Assembly (NCBI GenBank): GCA_002726915.1
Contig: PBSY01000078.1
Span: 1 to 55,889 of the forward strand
Direction of reading: 5' to 3'
Source of the DNA: Verrucomicrobiales bacterium
GTDB lineage: Bacteria > Verrucomicrobiota > Verrucomicrobiia > Verrucomicrobiales > DEV007
DNA: 55,889 bases
The position numbers and the translations under genes were made by a program. Each line of letters begins with the position of its first letter. Positions within the stretch are counted from its first letter, which is position 1. Of the stretch, positions 35,792-44,965 are shown piece by piece. Below the pieces are notes generated by a model. That model had not been told where the DNA came from. It was given only the letters and a program-made list of their open reading frames with translations, and did not search any database.

Positions 35792-37225
35792 TCAATCGAG
35801 TGCTTTCAATTCTTCCAGCATCTCGAGCAGGTGTTTTGTGAGAAGAACAGAGGACTCGCGCTCAAACCGACAGGTGCCGATCCAAGTCTCATAACCGCCA
35901 AGGTCAAACTGGTTGGGCGGAGGAAGATATCCGTAGCCGCCGTTTGCTAACGAGATTGTGAAGGTGTGGGGAAACGGGCTCTTCTCCTTGATCTCAAGGC
36001 CAATTTCCACCAACACTTCAAAGGGAAGGGACACGATGGCCTGATCTCCGATACGAATCGCCTGGATGAGCACGTCCTCAGTTTTGTTTGGCTCTGAATA
36101 CCGTACTGTTGCGTTGGCGTACTGCGCAAATTTCTGATGTAAGTCGAGACCTTCGCGTTCCTTTCGGGTCATCTCGATAATGCGAAGGGCGCGTTCGACT
36201 TCGTCCTTCTTCATGCTGCGATACTTGAGAGATATGGACCGCTGTCTCATCGCTACGATCGGATCAATATCAAAACTCTTGATCGTTTTGGAAGCCCGCC
36301 AGGCGGCGTCAGCCGTCTTGGTGGCAACCTGTCTGACCTGCTCGAATGGAGCCCGGGGGGCACGCACTCTCTGGAAGTCGAGATTATTGATGTCACCACT
36401 GGTGCCGTTGGTCATCATGGCAACAAAGTGATTTTTCGGATTGGATCCGGCTGTCCGATAGGGGAAGATCTTCGAGAACTCGCCAAAGTAATCGGCGGAG
36501 GCCATTCCGACTTCTTTTCCATTCTCTTCGATCACCTTTGGAATGTTGCCGACATAGTGAAGAGAGTAGTTGGCAATGAGGCCGAGGGGTTTTCCACGGC
36601 GATTGCGGATGTCAACGATGCAGACTTCCGGATCGATTGGTCCGGCCGGAGTGTCGATGGTGGCAGGATTAGGATTCATCCTTACTTTATCGTAAGTGCC
36701 GAAGGGGTTTTTATCCATCATGCCCTCCTTGAGATACCAGCGACGGTTTCGGACTTCGCTTGGCTCGTCTTCAGAGGCAAACCCGACCTCGGCGGGTTCG
36801 AGAGATTTAATGGATTTGGTGAGCGCTGCAACCAGACCGTCAAAACGCGTCTTCTCATAAGCAATGCGTCCGGGAGAGGTATCTCCACCCTTGGGAGTGG
36901 TGTGGGCGTGAGTGCCACTGACGAGCATTTCCTCCACCTTCCAACCCGTACGTTCCGCGACGATGGCCTTGGCCTCATCGGTCATCTCGTGGCTTGTTCC
37001 GATAGCATCGATAAGGGCAATGGCGGCTCGGCCTTCTCCATTTTGAAAGGCAATGGCCCTGACATGCATGGGATCATGAATGTGGTTGGAGGGGCCGGAT
37101 CTTAGTTGGATCGGAAAAACAGTGGGGGAAATATCCACCGCTGCGGTTCCGACCTGAAGGCCGTTTTCAGCGACCAAGGAATTTAGAGCAAGAAGAAGAG
37201 TCAAGATGGCAGCAGTATGCTTCAT
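35792..37225 (-). CDS. Exported neutral/alkaline ceramidase-like hydrolase
   Basis: The 477-residue protein begins with a signal peptide (MKHTAAILTLLLALNSLVA) and a start typical of the family, LQVGTAAVDISP. Metal-binding-type motifs are HDPMHVRAIAF and VSGTHAHTTPKGG (the HxH pair), and a C-terminal NGGYGYLPPPNQFDLGGYE pattern is conserved in PVC relatives. The family is related to neutral ceramidases, but most PVC members have unknown substrates. It lies 58 bases before the sulfatase pair in the same direction and may be transcribed with them. Confidence 0.85.
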   Translation of the reverse strand: MKHTAAILTLLLALNSLVAENGLQVGTAAVDISPTVFPIQLRSGPSNHIHDPMHVRAIAFQNGEGRAAIALIDAIGTSHEMTDEAKAIVAERTGWKVEEMLVSGTHAHTTPKGGDTSPGRIAYEKTRFDGLVAALTKSIKSLEPAEVGFASEDEPSEVRNRRWYLKEGMMDKNPFGTYDKVRMNPNPATIDTPAGPIDPEVCIVDIRNRRGKPLGLIANYSLHYVGNIPKVIEENGKEVGMASADYFGEFSKIFPYRTAGSNPKNHFVAMMTNGTSGDINNLDFQRVRAPRAPFEQVRQVATKTADAAWRASKTIKSFDIDPIVAMRQRSISLKYRSMKKDEVERALRIIEMTRKEREGLDLHQKFAQYANATVRYSEPNKTEDVLIQAIRIGDQAIVSLPFEVLVEIGLEIKEKSPFPHTFTISLANGGYGYLPPPNQFDLGGYETWIGTCRFERESSVLLTKHLLEMLEELKALD

Positions 37226-37303
37226 AGATATTCAACAGATTTAGTCACATGACTATACTCTGTTTGATTGCCTCTGGTCTCCCCCGTAATCGTGGCGAAG
37301 CAA

Positions 37304-38467
37304 CTAGCCCTGCTGCTGTTTTCGAAATTGGCCTGGAGTGACGTCATATCGCTCACGAAAAATTGTCTGGAGATAATGGGCGTGACTGAAACCAACTTGT
37401 TCTGCGATCGCTTCAACCGTCAGGGAGGTGTTTCGAAGAAGTCGGATTACTTCTCGAAACTGGATCCGTAGAATCTCCTCTTTGGGCCCTCGGTTAAGGG
37501 CTGCCTTCATGCGCCGTTCGAGCGTGCTCCGAGAGATAGAAAGCCGATCACATATAGCGGCAACGGTCAGACCGTGGAAAGCTTCTTCGCGGATCAGGCG
37601 CACGGCACGCAGGACGATAGCATCTTCGATGACAAATTCGTCTGACGATTCCCGCACTTCGATGCCCCGCGGAGGAATCAGGGAAGGGGGCTCGATCGCT
37701 TCGTTTTTCATCAGTCGATCAAGCAACTCTGCGGCTCTAAAACCCACCGCGTGACCGTCGAATCGTACGCTTGTCAGGCTGGGAGAGGTGAACTCGCAGA
37801 GAGTTTCCTCATTTTCACATCCAACGACAGCGACTTCTTCAGGCACGGCAATTCGGGCCCGTCGGCAGGCATCAATAAGGCGGACTCCGAGCTGGTCGTT
37901 GGTGGCAAAGATGCCGACGGGTTTCTCCAGTGATGTGAGCCAGTTTATCAGTTCTCGCTGGTGCTGCTCCCAGTCGGCTGTAGTGGATTCGCTGTGTGCC
38001 GGCAAGGTAGAGCACTTGGCTCCAGCGGCCTCAATCGGAGTGACGAAATTACTGATGCGTTCCCGAAAGAAGGATTCGGTGTCGAGGGTGTAGGCGGCGA
38101 ATCGGCGATAGCCGCGATTGACAAAATGCTCTGCGACACGTTGGCCGATTAAGGCGTTGTCCATTCCAACAAAGGGAAATCCGGTTTCGTAGTTGGTTGA
38201 CCGGACCTCGACTGTAGGTAGTCCGGTGGCGACAATCGCCTCTGCCATCTCGGCGTTATGGGTTCGTGTAATTATGCCGTCTCCGTTCCAATTCATTAGC
38301 CAAGGGGGCAACGAAGAGTCAAGGGCTCTCAGCTCCAGGAAGGTCGACCAGGGCCCGTGAGAGTTGAGGTAGCGACTTACTCCGGCGAGGAGATCGCGGG
38401 TGTAGGAGCGCGTCGTTTCCACGAGCAAAGCTACTCGGGGAGGAGAATCTGTTTGATCTTTTTTCAA
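37304..38467 (-). CDS. XylR-like transcriptional regulator (LacI-type sensor, AraC HTH)
   Basis: The 387-residue protein starts at a TTG (38467); no better start is visible. Residues ~10-275 are a type I periplasmic-binding-like sensor (RVALLVETTRSYTRDLLAGV, FPFVGMDNALIGQRVAEHFV, VGIFATNDQLGVRLIDACR, EVAVVGCENEETLCEF). Residues ~285-385 are an AraC-type double helix-turn-helix (LTVAAICDRLSISRSTLERR, SLTVEAIAEQVGFSHAHYLQ). E. coli XylR has the same architecture and binds xylose. It stands between the ceramidase/sulfatase group and the divergent five-gene operon, and an inverted repeat lies in the shared promoter region. It probably controls one or both by a sugar-like ligand. Confidence 0.93.
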   Translation of the reverse strand: MKKDQTDSPPRVALLVETTRSYTRDLLAGVSRYLNSHGPWSTFLELRALDSSLPPWLMNWNGDGIITRTHNAEMAEAIVATGLPTVEVRSTNYETGFPFVGMDNALIGQRVAEHFVNRGYRRFAAYTLDTESFFRERISNFVTPIEAAGAKCSTLPAHSESTTADWEQHQRELINWLTSLEKPVGIFATNDQLGVRLIDACRRARIAVPEEVAVVGCENEETLCEFTSPSLTSVRFDGHAVGFRAAELLDRLMKNEAIEPPSLIPPRGIEVRESSDEFVIEDAIVLRAVRLIREEAFHGLTVAAICDRLSISRSTLERRMKAALNRGPKEEILRIQFREVIRLLRNTSLTVEAIAEQVGFSHAHYLQTIFRERYDVTPGQFRKQQQG

Positions 38468-38514
38468 TATGACGAAAAACCTGAGCTTTTGTGAATCATA
38501 GGTGTAGAGACAAA

Positions 38515-38532
38515 AGTATCAAAGACGATACT
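38515..38532. promoter_or_regulatory. Candidate operator: AGTATC-N6-GATACT inverted repeat
   Basis: Perfect 6-bp arms (38515-38520 and 38527-38532) lie between the divergent regulator and the five-gene operon, nine bases before the ATG at 38541. The placement over the operon start suggests a binding site for the XylR-like regulator. No second copy was noticed in front of 37225. Confidence 0.45.
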
Positions 38533-38540
38533 ATAGCAAT

Positions 38541-39119
38541 ATGTCTGAATACATTGGCAAAGCATTAATCGTCGTGGGAGATGCGGCGGAGACGGTAGAC
38601 ACGCTTTATCCCTTTTACCGATTGCAGGAGGCGAAGATCCAACCGGTTGTGATTGCTCCTGAGAAACGGCTCTACCAGATGGTGATGCACGAGATCCGTC
38701 CGGGTTGGACGATTACCAAGGAGTGGGAGGGATACCAAATTCAGGCAGACCTAGCATTCAGTGAGGTGGAACCGCGGGAATATCTCGGCATTCTTTTTTC
38801 AGGGGGGCGGGCGCCGGAATACATTCGCGATGATAAAGATCTTATTCGCCTGACCCAGTGGTTTTTCGATAATAATAAGCCTTGTGCCAGCGTCTGTCAC
38901 GGAGTTGAGGTCCCGGCGCGTGCAGACCGGGTTCGTGGGCGCCGCATGGCCACGGTGGCGAAGTGCCAGTTTGATCTCGAGGTCTGCGGCGGGATCTACG
39001 TGAATGAACCCTGTGTCATCGATGGAAATCTCGTTTCGGGAAGGACCTTTCACGATAACGGCCATTACGTTGGTCCTTGGATTGAAATGCTGGAAGAGGA
39101 GGCAGCGAAGCATTCATGA
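38541..39119 (+). CDS. DJ-1/PfpI family protein
   Basis: The 192-residue cytoplasmic protein has the DJ-1/PfpI fold: KALIVVGDAAETVDTLYPFY, a nucleophile elbow KPCASVCHGVEVPA with Cys119-His120, and YLGILFSGGRAPEYIRDD, where the glutamate lies ahead of the strand. Members include proteases, glyoxalases, hydratases and amidases; the specific activity is not readable. It is first in the operon; its stop overlaps the next start (ATGA at 39116). Unlike its operon partners it has no export signal. Confidence 0.88.
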   Translation: MSEYIGKALIVVGDAAETVDTLYPFYRLQEAKIQPVVIAPEKRLYQMVMHEIRPGWTITKEWEGYQIQADLAFSEVEPREYLGILFSGGRAPEYIRDDKDLIRLTQWFFDNNKPCASVCHGVEVPARADRVRGRRMATVAKCQFDLEVCGGIYVNEPCVIDGNLVSGRTFHDNGHYVGPWIEMLEEEAAKHS

Positions 39120-40030
39120 ATCGAAGAAACTCCCTAAAGTTGATGGGTATGGCGGCAACTTCACCCGTATTGGCGCAGGCTCGATCGGAAGCATTCGTGA
39201 TTCGTTATGTGCTGTCCTCGGCAATGTATGGCGACCTTCCTCTGGATGAGGTTCTTGCTGAGATTGCAAAAACAGGAGCGGAGTCCGTCGATATCTGGCG
39301 GTTGCGTCATGCCAACCATCGCGAACAGATCACTGAAATGGGTGACGAGGAATTCCAGGGAAAATTACTGACCCACGAGGCAATGATGTCTGTCTCTACC
39401 TGCTATCCACTCGGGCCTTTTGGGCAGGATGAAGAGATGCGCTGGGTGATGAAGAACGGGGGGCACATGACGGTTTGTGGTTCTGGCAGTCATGGGGAAA
39501 AGGATCCCAAGGGCATGGAGGCTAAGCGCCAAGTGAAGCTCTTTTTTGAAAAGCTGAAGCCCCACTATGAGTTGGCCGAAAGCCTCGGGGTTACCATGGC
39601 GATTGAGAACCATAAGAACTCGATGCTCTCATCTCCGGATTCCATCCGTTATTTTGCCGACTTAAATCCTTCAAAGAATGTCGGCATTGCTTTTGCGCCT
39701 CATCATCTTCACGATGTTATCGATGAGATCCCCGGTTTGATCGAACACTGTGGGAAGGAAAATCTTCCGTTCATCTATTTTCAGGAATACCACCCGTCCT
39801 CCAAGGAGGAGATGGCCAAGGTTGAGGAGTTGAAGCAGATGCCCGGCTTTGGAAGCCTTGATTATGTTCCTGTCCTTGCAGCTCTCCGGGAGGTAAAATT
39901 TGAAGGCTTGGCTGAGATATTCATGCATCCAACGCCCCGAGGGGAGCCGATGCTGCCGACATCGGCAGAGATCACCCAAGTTATCAATCACTCGAGGGAG
40001 TATCTGAATAGTTGTCTGACCAAAATATGA
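39116..40030 (+). CDS. Tat-signal sugar phosphate isomerase/epimerase-like TIM barrel
   Basis: The 304-residue protein starts with NRRNSLKLMGMAATSPVLAQ, a Tat-type twin-arginine signal. The rest is an xylose-isomerase-like TIM barrel: LDEVLAEIAKTGAESVDIWR, LAESLGVTMAIENHKNSM (metal-type ENHK), NVGIAFAPHHLHDVI and LPFIYFQEYHPSSKEEM. Exported barrels of this type are frequent in PVC sugar-catabolism clusters; activity is undefined. Both ends overlap neighbours by four bases. Confidence 0.85.
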   Translation: MNRRNSLKLMGMAATSPVLAQARSEAFVIRYVLSSAMYGDLPLDEVLAEIAKTGAESVDIWRLRHANHREQITEMGDEEFQGKLLTHEAMMSVSTCYPLGPFGQDEEMRWVMKNGGHMTVCGSGSHGEKDPKGMEAKRQVKLFFEKLKPHYELAESLGVTMAIENHKNSMLSSPDSIRYFADLNPSKNVGIAFAPHHLHDVIDEIPGLIEHCGKENLPFIYFQEYHPSSKEEMAKVEELKQMPGFGSLDYVPVLAALREVKFEGLAEIFMHPTPRGEPMLPTSAEITQVINHSREYLNSCLTKI

Positions 40031-42093
40031 GGTGGTGGCTTGGCCTTTTTTTTCTAATGGGAAGCGGTTTGCCGCTCACCGCGGCTCCTCATGTCGTTGG
40101 CTACGAACGTTTTTGTGCCGACGCTGTGAGTGTGAGAGGGGGAGCGATCCTTTATTCCGAACTGGGCTGCGCCAACTGCCACGGGGAATCACCAGTGATG
40201 ATTGCACGATCGGGTCCCAACCTCATGGATCTTTCCCAGCGGGTGGAGCGTGACTGGGTCGATGCTTTTCTTAAAGATCCGGCTTCGGGACGCGAAGGAA
40301 GCGCCATGCCATCAATGGCTCACGCGCTCTCCGATGAAGACCGTGAGAAACTCCTCGCTTACCTTTCGAGCCTGGATACCAACCCTAAATATCCGACGGC
40401 CCGACATGCTAATGCCGAGGGGGGTAGCGCTCTCTTTCACGAAAAAGGCTGCGTGGCCTGTCATGCTCCGACGGCTGACTTTAAGGCGCCTCACGAAGCG
40501 CAGGATTCTGATTTTCCCTTAGCCGTATCGCTACCAGACCTAGCAGCAAAAACCCACTTCAAGGCGTTGGCAGCATTCCTTACTTCACCCTCAGATTTTC
40601 GAAGTGATGGGAGAATGCCGCACCTCCCACTGGAAAGTCAGGAAGCCGTGGATCTCGCGGCTCACCTTCTGGATTTCCAATCGAGTAATCCGAGGGATGA
40701 CGCCAAGCCCCTAGCGAAATGGCCGAAAGTCGCTACGGGTCAGATTGAAGCCGGCCGCGCCATTGCTAAGAATTTGAATTGTGCGGCCTGCCATGTATTG
40801 CCGGATCTGGAATCCAAGGCAGTCATAGAGATCAAAAATACCAAGGGTGGTTGTCTTTCCGGTGACCTCTCGATTTCACGCCCCAGTTATCAACTGAGAG
40901 AAGATCAGTTGAAGTCTCTCCGCGTATTTTTGGGAGCTGACTCGAAGGTTCTCAATGAGGATCCTCATCTTACGCTGGCAGCAATGAACTGCTATGCCTG
41001 TCATGAGAGGGATGGTGTCGGTGGTCCCATGGTCGAAACGAATCCTTTCTTTGTGGGAGATGAAAGCCTCGGAGACTCCGGTCGATTGCCTCCACCGCTG
41101 ACGGGGATCGGTCGCAAATTAAAGAGCGAATGGATGAAGGGAGTTCTCTCCGGAGATACTGGGAAACACGTTAGGCCCTATTTGAAGACGATGATGCCTG
41201 GCTACCCCGGACATGCGGAGGTGCTGACCACGTGGTTAGTGAAACTCGATAAGGAGGACGGGCTCGACGACTGGCCGGCGGAAGTGGGTGATCTCGAAGC
41301 TGGTCGAAAGTTGCTTGGCACTCATGGTGGTGTGAATTGTATCATCTGCCACAACTGGGGTGAGAAAGAATCGTTAGGGATTTCCGCGTTAGATATCAGT
41401 TCTCTCAATGAACGGCTACACCCTGAATGGTTTCGCCAATATATGCTGAACCCAGCTTCCTATCGTCCCGGAACCTTGATGCCGGCCCTGTGGCCGGGAG
41501 GTCGGTCGACGATTCCTGACGTCCTTGATGGAGACGCGGAAAAGCAGATGGCTGCGATCTGGCAATTCATTGCTGATGGAGAAGGGGTGCCAGATGGATT
41601 CCCGGATTTTCGTCCCGGGCAGTTTGAGTTGATTCCCGATAAACGACCCATGATTCAGAGAACCTTTCTCGAAGGCTCGGGCACGAAATCCATCCTCGTA
41701 GGATTTCCGGGCGGGATTAACCTCGCTTTTGATGGGCTCAGTGGGCAGCCGGCTCTGGTCTGGCTTGGGCGATTTTTTGACGCCTACGATACTTGGTTTG
41801 TGCGGAAGATTGAGTTTCAGAAACCGGCCGGTGAGGAGGCCTTCGCGTTTGGGAAGATCGAGACCGACATTCGATTTCGAGGTTACCGAGTTGATGAGGG
41901 AGGTAATCCGGTATTCTTGCTAGAGCATGGGGGGAAGAATTATGAAGAGTGCTACACCGTAGTTGGCGGAATGCTACATCGGAAGGTCACGTGGGAGAGT
42001 GGGGATGAACCTCCGAGCGCTCACCCTGAGAATGTGAGTACTGAGCGTGTGAGCGCTAACAACGCGGTGAAGTTTTTATATTCATGGAAATGA
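40027..42093 (+). CDS. Exported pentaheme-motif cytochrome c protein with DUF6797-like C-terminus
   Basis: From the ATG at 40027 (overlapping the previous stop) the protein has 688 residues and a signal peptide (WWLGLFFLMGSGLPLTAAP). Five CxxCH motifs are present: CANCH (48-52), CVACH (142-146), CAACH (252-256), CYACH (322-326) and CIICH (438-442). Met/His heme ligands such as MPSMAHALSDED and TLMPALWPGG follow in cytochrome c fashion. Residues ~555-688 are a heme-free beta domain (GGINLAFDGLSGQPALVW, FRGYRVDEGGNPVFLLEHGG) similar to the DUF6797 region. It probably accepts electrons from an oxidation in the periplasm, with the propeller encoded next door as partner. Substrate unknown. Confidence 0.9.
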   Translation: MRWWLGLFFLMGSGLPLTAAPHVVGYERFCADAVSVRGGAILYSELGCANCHGESPVMIARSGPNLMDLSQRVERDWVDAFLKDPASGREGSAMPSMAHALSDEDREKLLAYLSSLDTNPKYPTARHANAEGGSALFHEKGCVACHAPTADFKAPHEAQDSDFPLAVSLPDLAAKTHFKALAAFLTSPSDFRSDGRMPHLPLESQEAVDLAAHLLDFQSSNPRDDAKPLAKWPKVATGQIEAGRAIAKNLNCAACHVLPDLESKAVIEIKNTKGGCLSGDLSISRPSYQLREDQLKSLRVFLGADSKVLNEDPHLTLAAMNCYACHERDGVGGPMVETNPFFVGDESLGDSGRLPPPLTGIGRKLKSEWMKGVLSGDTGKHVRPYLKTMMPGYPGHAEVLTTWLVKLDKEDGLDDWPAEVGDLEAGRKLLGTHGGVNCIICHNWGEKESLGISALDISSLNERLHPEWFRQYMLNPASYRPGTLMPALWPGGRSTIPDVLDGDAEKQMAAIWQFIADGEGVPDGFPDFRPGQFELIPDKRPMIQRTFLEGSGTKSILVGFPGGINLAFDGLSGQPALVWLGRFFDAYDTWFVRKIEFQKPAGEEAFAFGKIETDIRFRGYRVDEGGNPVFLLEHGGKNYEECYTVVGGMLHRKVTWESGDEPPSAHPENVSTERVSANNAVKFLYSWK

Positions 42094-43583
42094 GACGTAA
42101 AGCCCTTGCTGTGATTCTACTGGCAGTGATCAGCGTTGTTGCTGCTGAAGAACCTGCCTACCAAGTGAAGAATTTGCTCTCGGCTGAGTCACCGACCCAC
42201 TCGCGGTCGACAGAATGGAAGCCGGGAGAAGGGATTGCCATGGAAGTCAGCGGAATGGAGTGGTTGGGCGCTGACACGCTTGCGGTTTCCATCCGAAAAG
42301 GCGAGGTATGGTTAATCAAAAACGCGCTCGCAGTAGACCCGTCGGAATTCGAGTATCAGCTTTTTGCTTCCGGTCTGCACGAGCCGCTTGGTGTCACCCT
42401 TGAAGGGAAAGATCTGCTCGTTTCGCAGCGGGCTGAAATCACAAGATTGCAGGATAGTAACGAAGACGGAGTGGCGGATGCTTATCTGACTGAGTGCGAT
42501 GGTTGGAACGTGTCAGGCAATTATCATGCCTACACCTATGGTCCGGAACGCGATGGTGAAGGAAACCTTTGGGTTACCCTAAACTTGGGGATGGGAGATC
42601 TTGCTAACAATGAAATAGGATGGCGCGGATGGGGCGGCATCATTGGATCAAGAGGAGAGTTCATTCCGAAAGCGCTCGGGATGCGCTCTCCCTGCGGCCT
42701 TGGGGCTAATCTTGAAGGTGACATGTTTTTCAGTGATCAGCAGGGGACTTGGATTCCAGCAACGCCGATTTATCACCTTCGTCCCGGGGCCTTCTACGGA
42801 AATCAGGAGTCGCTCGCTTCGCTTGAAAATCCGGCGGCACCCTTTCAATTGAGTGAGATTCCAAAGCCGAATCAGACCTACCCGGAGGCGGTGAACTCTT
42901 CAAAGGAATTTATGCCTCCAGCAGTTTGGCTGCCCTACAACAAGATGGGGCGCTCAGCGACGGATATTGAAGTCATCGACGAAGACGGGAGGTTTGGTCC
43001 GTTTGACGGTCAGTTGCTCGTTGGAGAGTTCACCAACGCGGCTATTAGCCGCGTCTTTCTCGAGAAAATTGAGGGAGAGTATCAAGGGGCTTGCTTCCCT
43101 TTCCTTGATGGATTCCCAGCAGCAGTCGTTCGACTGGCGTTTGCTCCAGATGGTTCATTGTATGCGGGAATGACCAATCGCGGCTGGTCGTCGCTTGGCA
43201 ACCGCTCCTACGGCCTCTCCAGAATTCACTATTCCGGTATGAGTCCATTCGCCATGAAAGAGATGAAAGCGCTCCCGGATGGTTTTGAACTGGTCTTCAC
43301 CAAGCCGGTATCTCTCGGATCACTTTCAAAAGGCAGCGCCACGATGATTAGCTATACCTATGAGTATTCGTCTTCCTACGGCGGGGACGAGATCGAGACG
43401 CAGAAGCTTTCTCTGCGTTGGGGGGATTTGTCGATTGATGGCATGCGGGTTAAGCTGGAAGTCGACGGGATGAGAGGGGGCTACGTGCATGAGCTTCGCC
43501 TCGATGGAGTGCATTCAGTTTCCGGTGAAATCCTAGATTATCCTGATGCCTACTACACTTTGAATCGGATTCCGAAACCATGA
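42090..43583 (+). CDS. Exported six-bladed propeller protein (heme-binding-domain family)
   Basis: The start at 42090 overlaps the previous stop in the ATGA style used throughout this operon; an ATG two codons upstream (42084) is also possible. The 497-residue protein has a signal peptide (MRRKALAVILLAVISVVAA). Propeller motifs are MEWLGADTLAVSIRKGEVW, FASGLHEPLGVTLEGKDLL, LQDSNEDGVADAYLTECDGW and FFSDQQGTWIPATPIYHLRP. The same protein family is cut by the left window edge. In larger PVC proteins this propeller is fused to the cytochrome domain; here the two are separate genes that overlap. Confidence 0.88.
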   Translation: MRRKALAVILLAVISVVAAEEPAYQVKNLLSAESPTHSRSTEWKPGEGIAMEVSGMEWLGADTLAVSIRKGEVWLIKNALAVDPSEFEYQLFASGLHEPLGVTLEGKDLLVSQRAEITRLQDSNEDGVADAYLTECDGWNVSGNYHAYTYGPERDGEGNLWVTLNLGMGDLANNEIGWRGWGGIIGSRGEFIPKALGMRSPCGLGANLEGDMFFSDQQGTWIPATPIYHLRPGAFYGNQESLASLENPAAPFQLSEIPKPNQTYPEAVNSSKEFMPPAVWLPYNKMGRSATDIEVIDEDGRFGPFDGQLLVGEFTNAAISRVFLEKIEGEYQGACFPFLDGFPAAVVRLAFAPDGSLYAGMTNRGWSSLGNRSYGLSRIHYSGMSPFAMKEMKALPDGFELVFTKPVSLGSLSKGSATMISYTYEYSSSYGGDEIETQKLSLRWGDLSIDGMRVKLEVDGMRGGYVHELRLDGVHSVSGEILDYPDAYYTLNRIPKP

Positions 43584-44965
43584 GGTGGCTCTTCTGCTTT
43601 GTTGTATTGGCTACTGCGCAGGGGCTGAAAGCTGGGGATCATCCTAACATTGTTTTTATTATTTCCGATGATCAGTCATGGACTGACTTCGGCTTTATGG
43701 GGAATGAACGGGTTTACACGCCAAACCTAGATCGACTCGCCTCGCGATCAGCATTGTTTGAGAATGGTTACCTCACAACCAGCGTGTGCCGCCCCTCCCT
43801 AGTAACGCTGATGACGGGCCTCTATCCGCATCAGCACGGTATCTATTTTAACCACGGGCCACCGGGAAATACGGGTTACAACCGAATGAACTCTCGTGCG
43901 GAGTATGAAAGACACCGCTCGCAAGAGTTCGAGTTGATTCGGGAGGTCGAAACACTGCCGCGCTTGTTGAGCAAGAAGGCAGGGTATCGCTGTCTGCAGA
44001 CGGGTAAGTTCTGGGAAGGGCACTGGCGCAACGCTGGGTTTACCGAGGGGATGACGACGTTCGATCCACCCCCGGCAGAGCAAAACTTTGGTGGGGTAAG
44101 AATCCTTGCCTCCGGTGAGAGGGTGGCGCACGGCAACGGTGATTACGGCTTGCAGATTGGTCGCAGAACCATGAAGCCGATCAAAGACTTTATTCTTGTC
44201 TGTGAAGAGAGAGGCACACCGTGGATGGTTTGGTATGCGCCCTACCTGCCGCATCAACCGCATGATTCGCCACAAAGATTTTACGATTTGGTGGAGTCGA
44301 GGCCTGATGTGAAGTTGCATGAGATTCCTTACTTTGCCTCGATCGCTCAATTCGATGACACTGTTGGTGAGTTGGTAGAATTTGTGGAGAATTATTCCAA
44401 ACCAGAGAACACGATCTTCGTTTTTGTCTCGGACAATGGTTGGAGCCCGAGTGAGCAGCCCCAGAAGGGCAATAAGCGGGAAATTAATCACACCAAGCGT
44501 AGTAAACGTGCGCCTTATGACGAAGGTGTGCGTAGTCCGATCCTGATTCGATGGGACGGTGTGATTAAACCAGAGATTCGTAGGGAGTTGGTTAGCAGTA
44601 TCGATCTAGTCCCTACACTCCTGTCCGCGGCCGGTATCGATTCGGATTTGATGCCCGGATTTGATTTGATGAACGTGATACCAGACTCGCGTTCTGTCTT
44701 CGGAGCAATTTACCCTGGAGATGCATCAAAGCTTGGGGCCGCCAGTCGCGATGTGGCCTACCGTTGGATACGTCGTGGTCACTACAAGCTGATTGTTCCT
44801 CAATCACCGACACCGTGGGGAAACTATCTTGGGAGCGAGGCCCTGTTTAAGATGAGTGTGGATCCTAAGGAGGCCGAGAACCTTTCCGAATTGCGGGAGT
44901 CCTCAAGGTTGAAAGAAGAGTTAAGGTCCGAACTCGACCAGTGGTGGAATCCGTCACCGCCTTGA
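43580..44965 (+). CDS. Exported S1-type sulfatase with CxPSL active-site motif
   Basis: The 461-residue protein has a signal peptide and the metal site NIVFIISDDQSWTDFGFMGN. The formylglycine position is Cys70 in SVCRPSLVTLMTGLYPHQHG; the Arg of canonical CxPSR is Leu. The SLxTLMTG form is one I recall from other PVC sulfatases but cannot verify here. FVFVSDNGWSPSEQPQKG gives the second metal site. The gene overlaps the propeller by ATGA and closes the operon. Its stop abuts the convergent hydrolase stop without any intergenic base. Confidence 0.9.
   Translation: MRWLFCFVVLATAQGLKAGDHPNIVFIISDDQSWTDFGFMGNERVYTPNLDRLASRSALFENGYLTTSVCRPSLVTLMTGLYPHQHGIYFNHGPPGNTGYNRMNSRAEYERHRSQEFELIREVETLPRLLSKKAGYRCLQTGKFWEGHWRNAGFTEGMTTFDPPPAEQNFGGVRILASGERVAHGNGDYGLQIGRRTMKPIKDFILVCEERGTPWMVWYAPYLPHQPHDSPQRFYDLVESRPDVKLHEIPYFASIAQFDDTVGELVEFVENYSKPENTIFVFVSDNGWSPSEQPQKGNKREINHTKRSKRAPYDEGVRSPILIRWDGVIKPEIRRELVSSIDLVPTLLSAAGIDSDLMPGFDLMNVIPDSRSVFGAIYPGDASKLGAASRDVAYRWIRRGHYKLIVPQSPTPWGNYLGSEALFKMSVDPKEAENLSELRESSRLKEELRSELDQWWNPSPP

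Noticed and set aside
36428..37105. 225-codon plus-strand open frame inside the ceramidase-like gene
   Set aside because: Antisense to a conserved coding sequence; no start context or domain.
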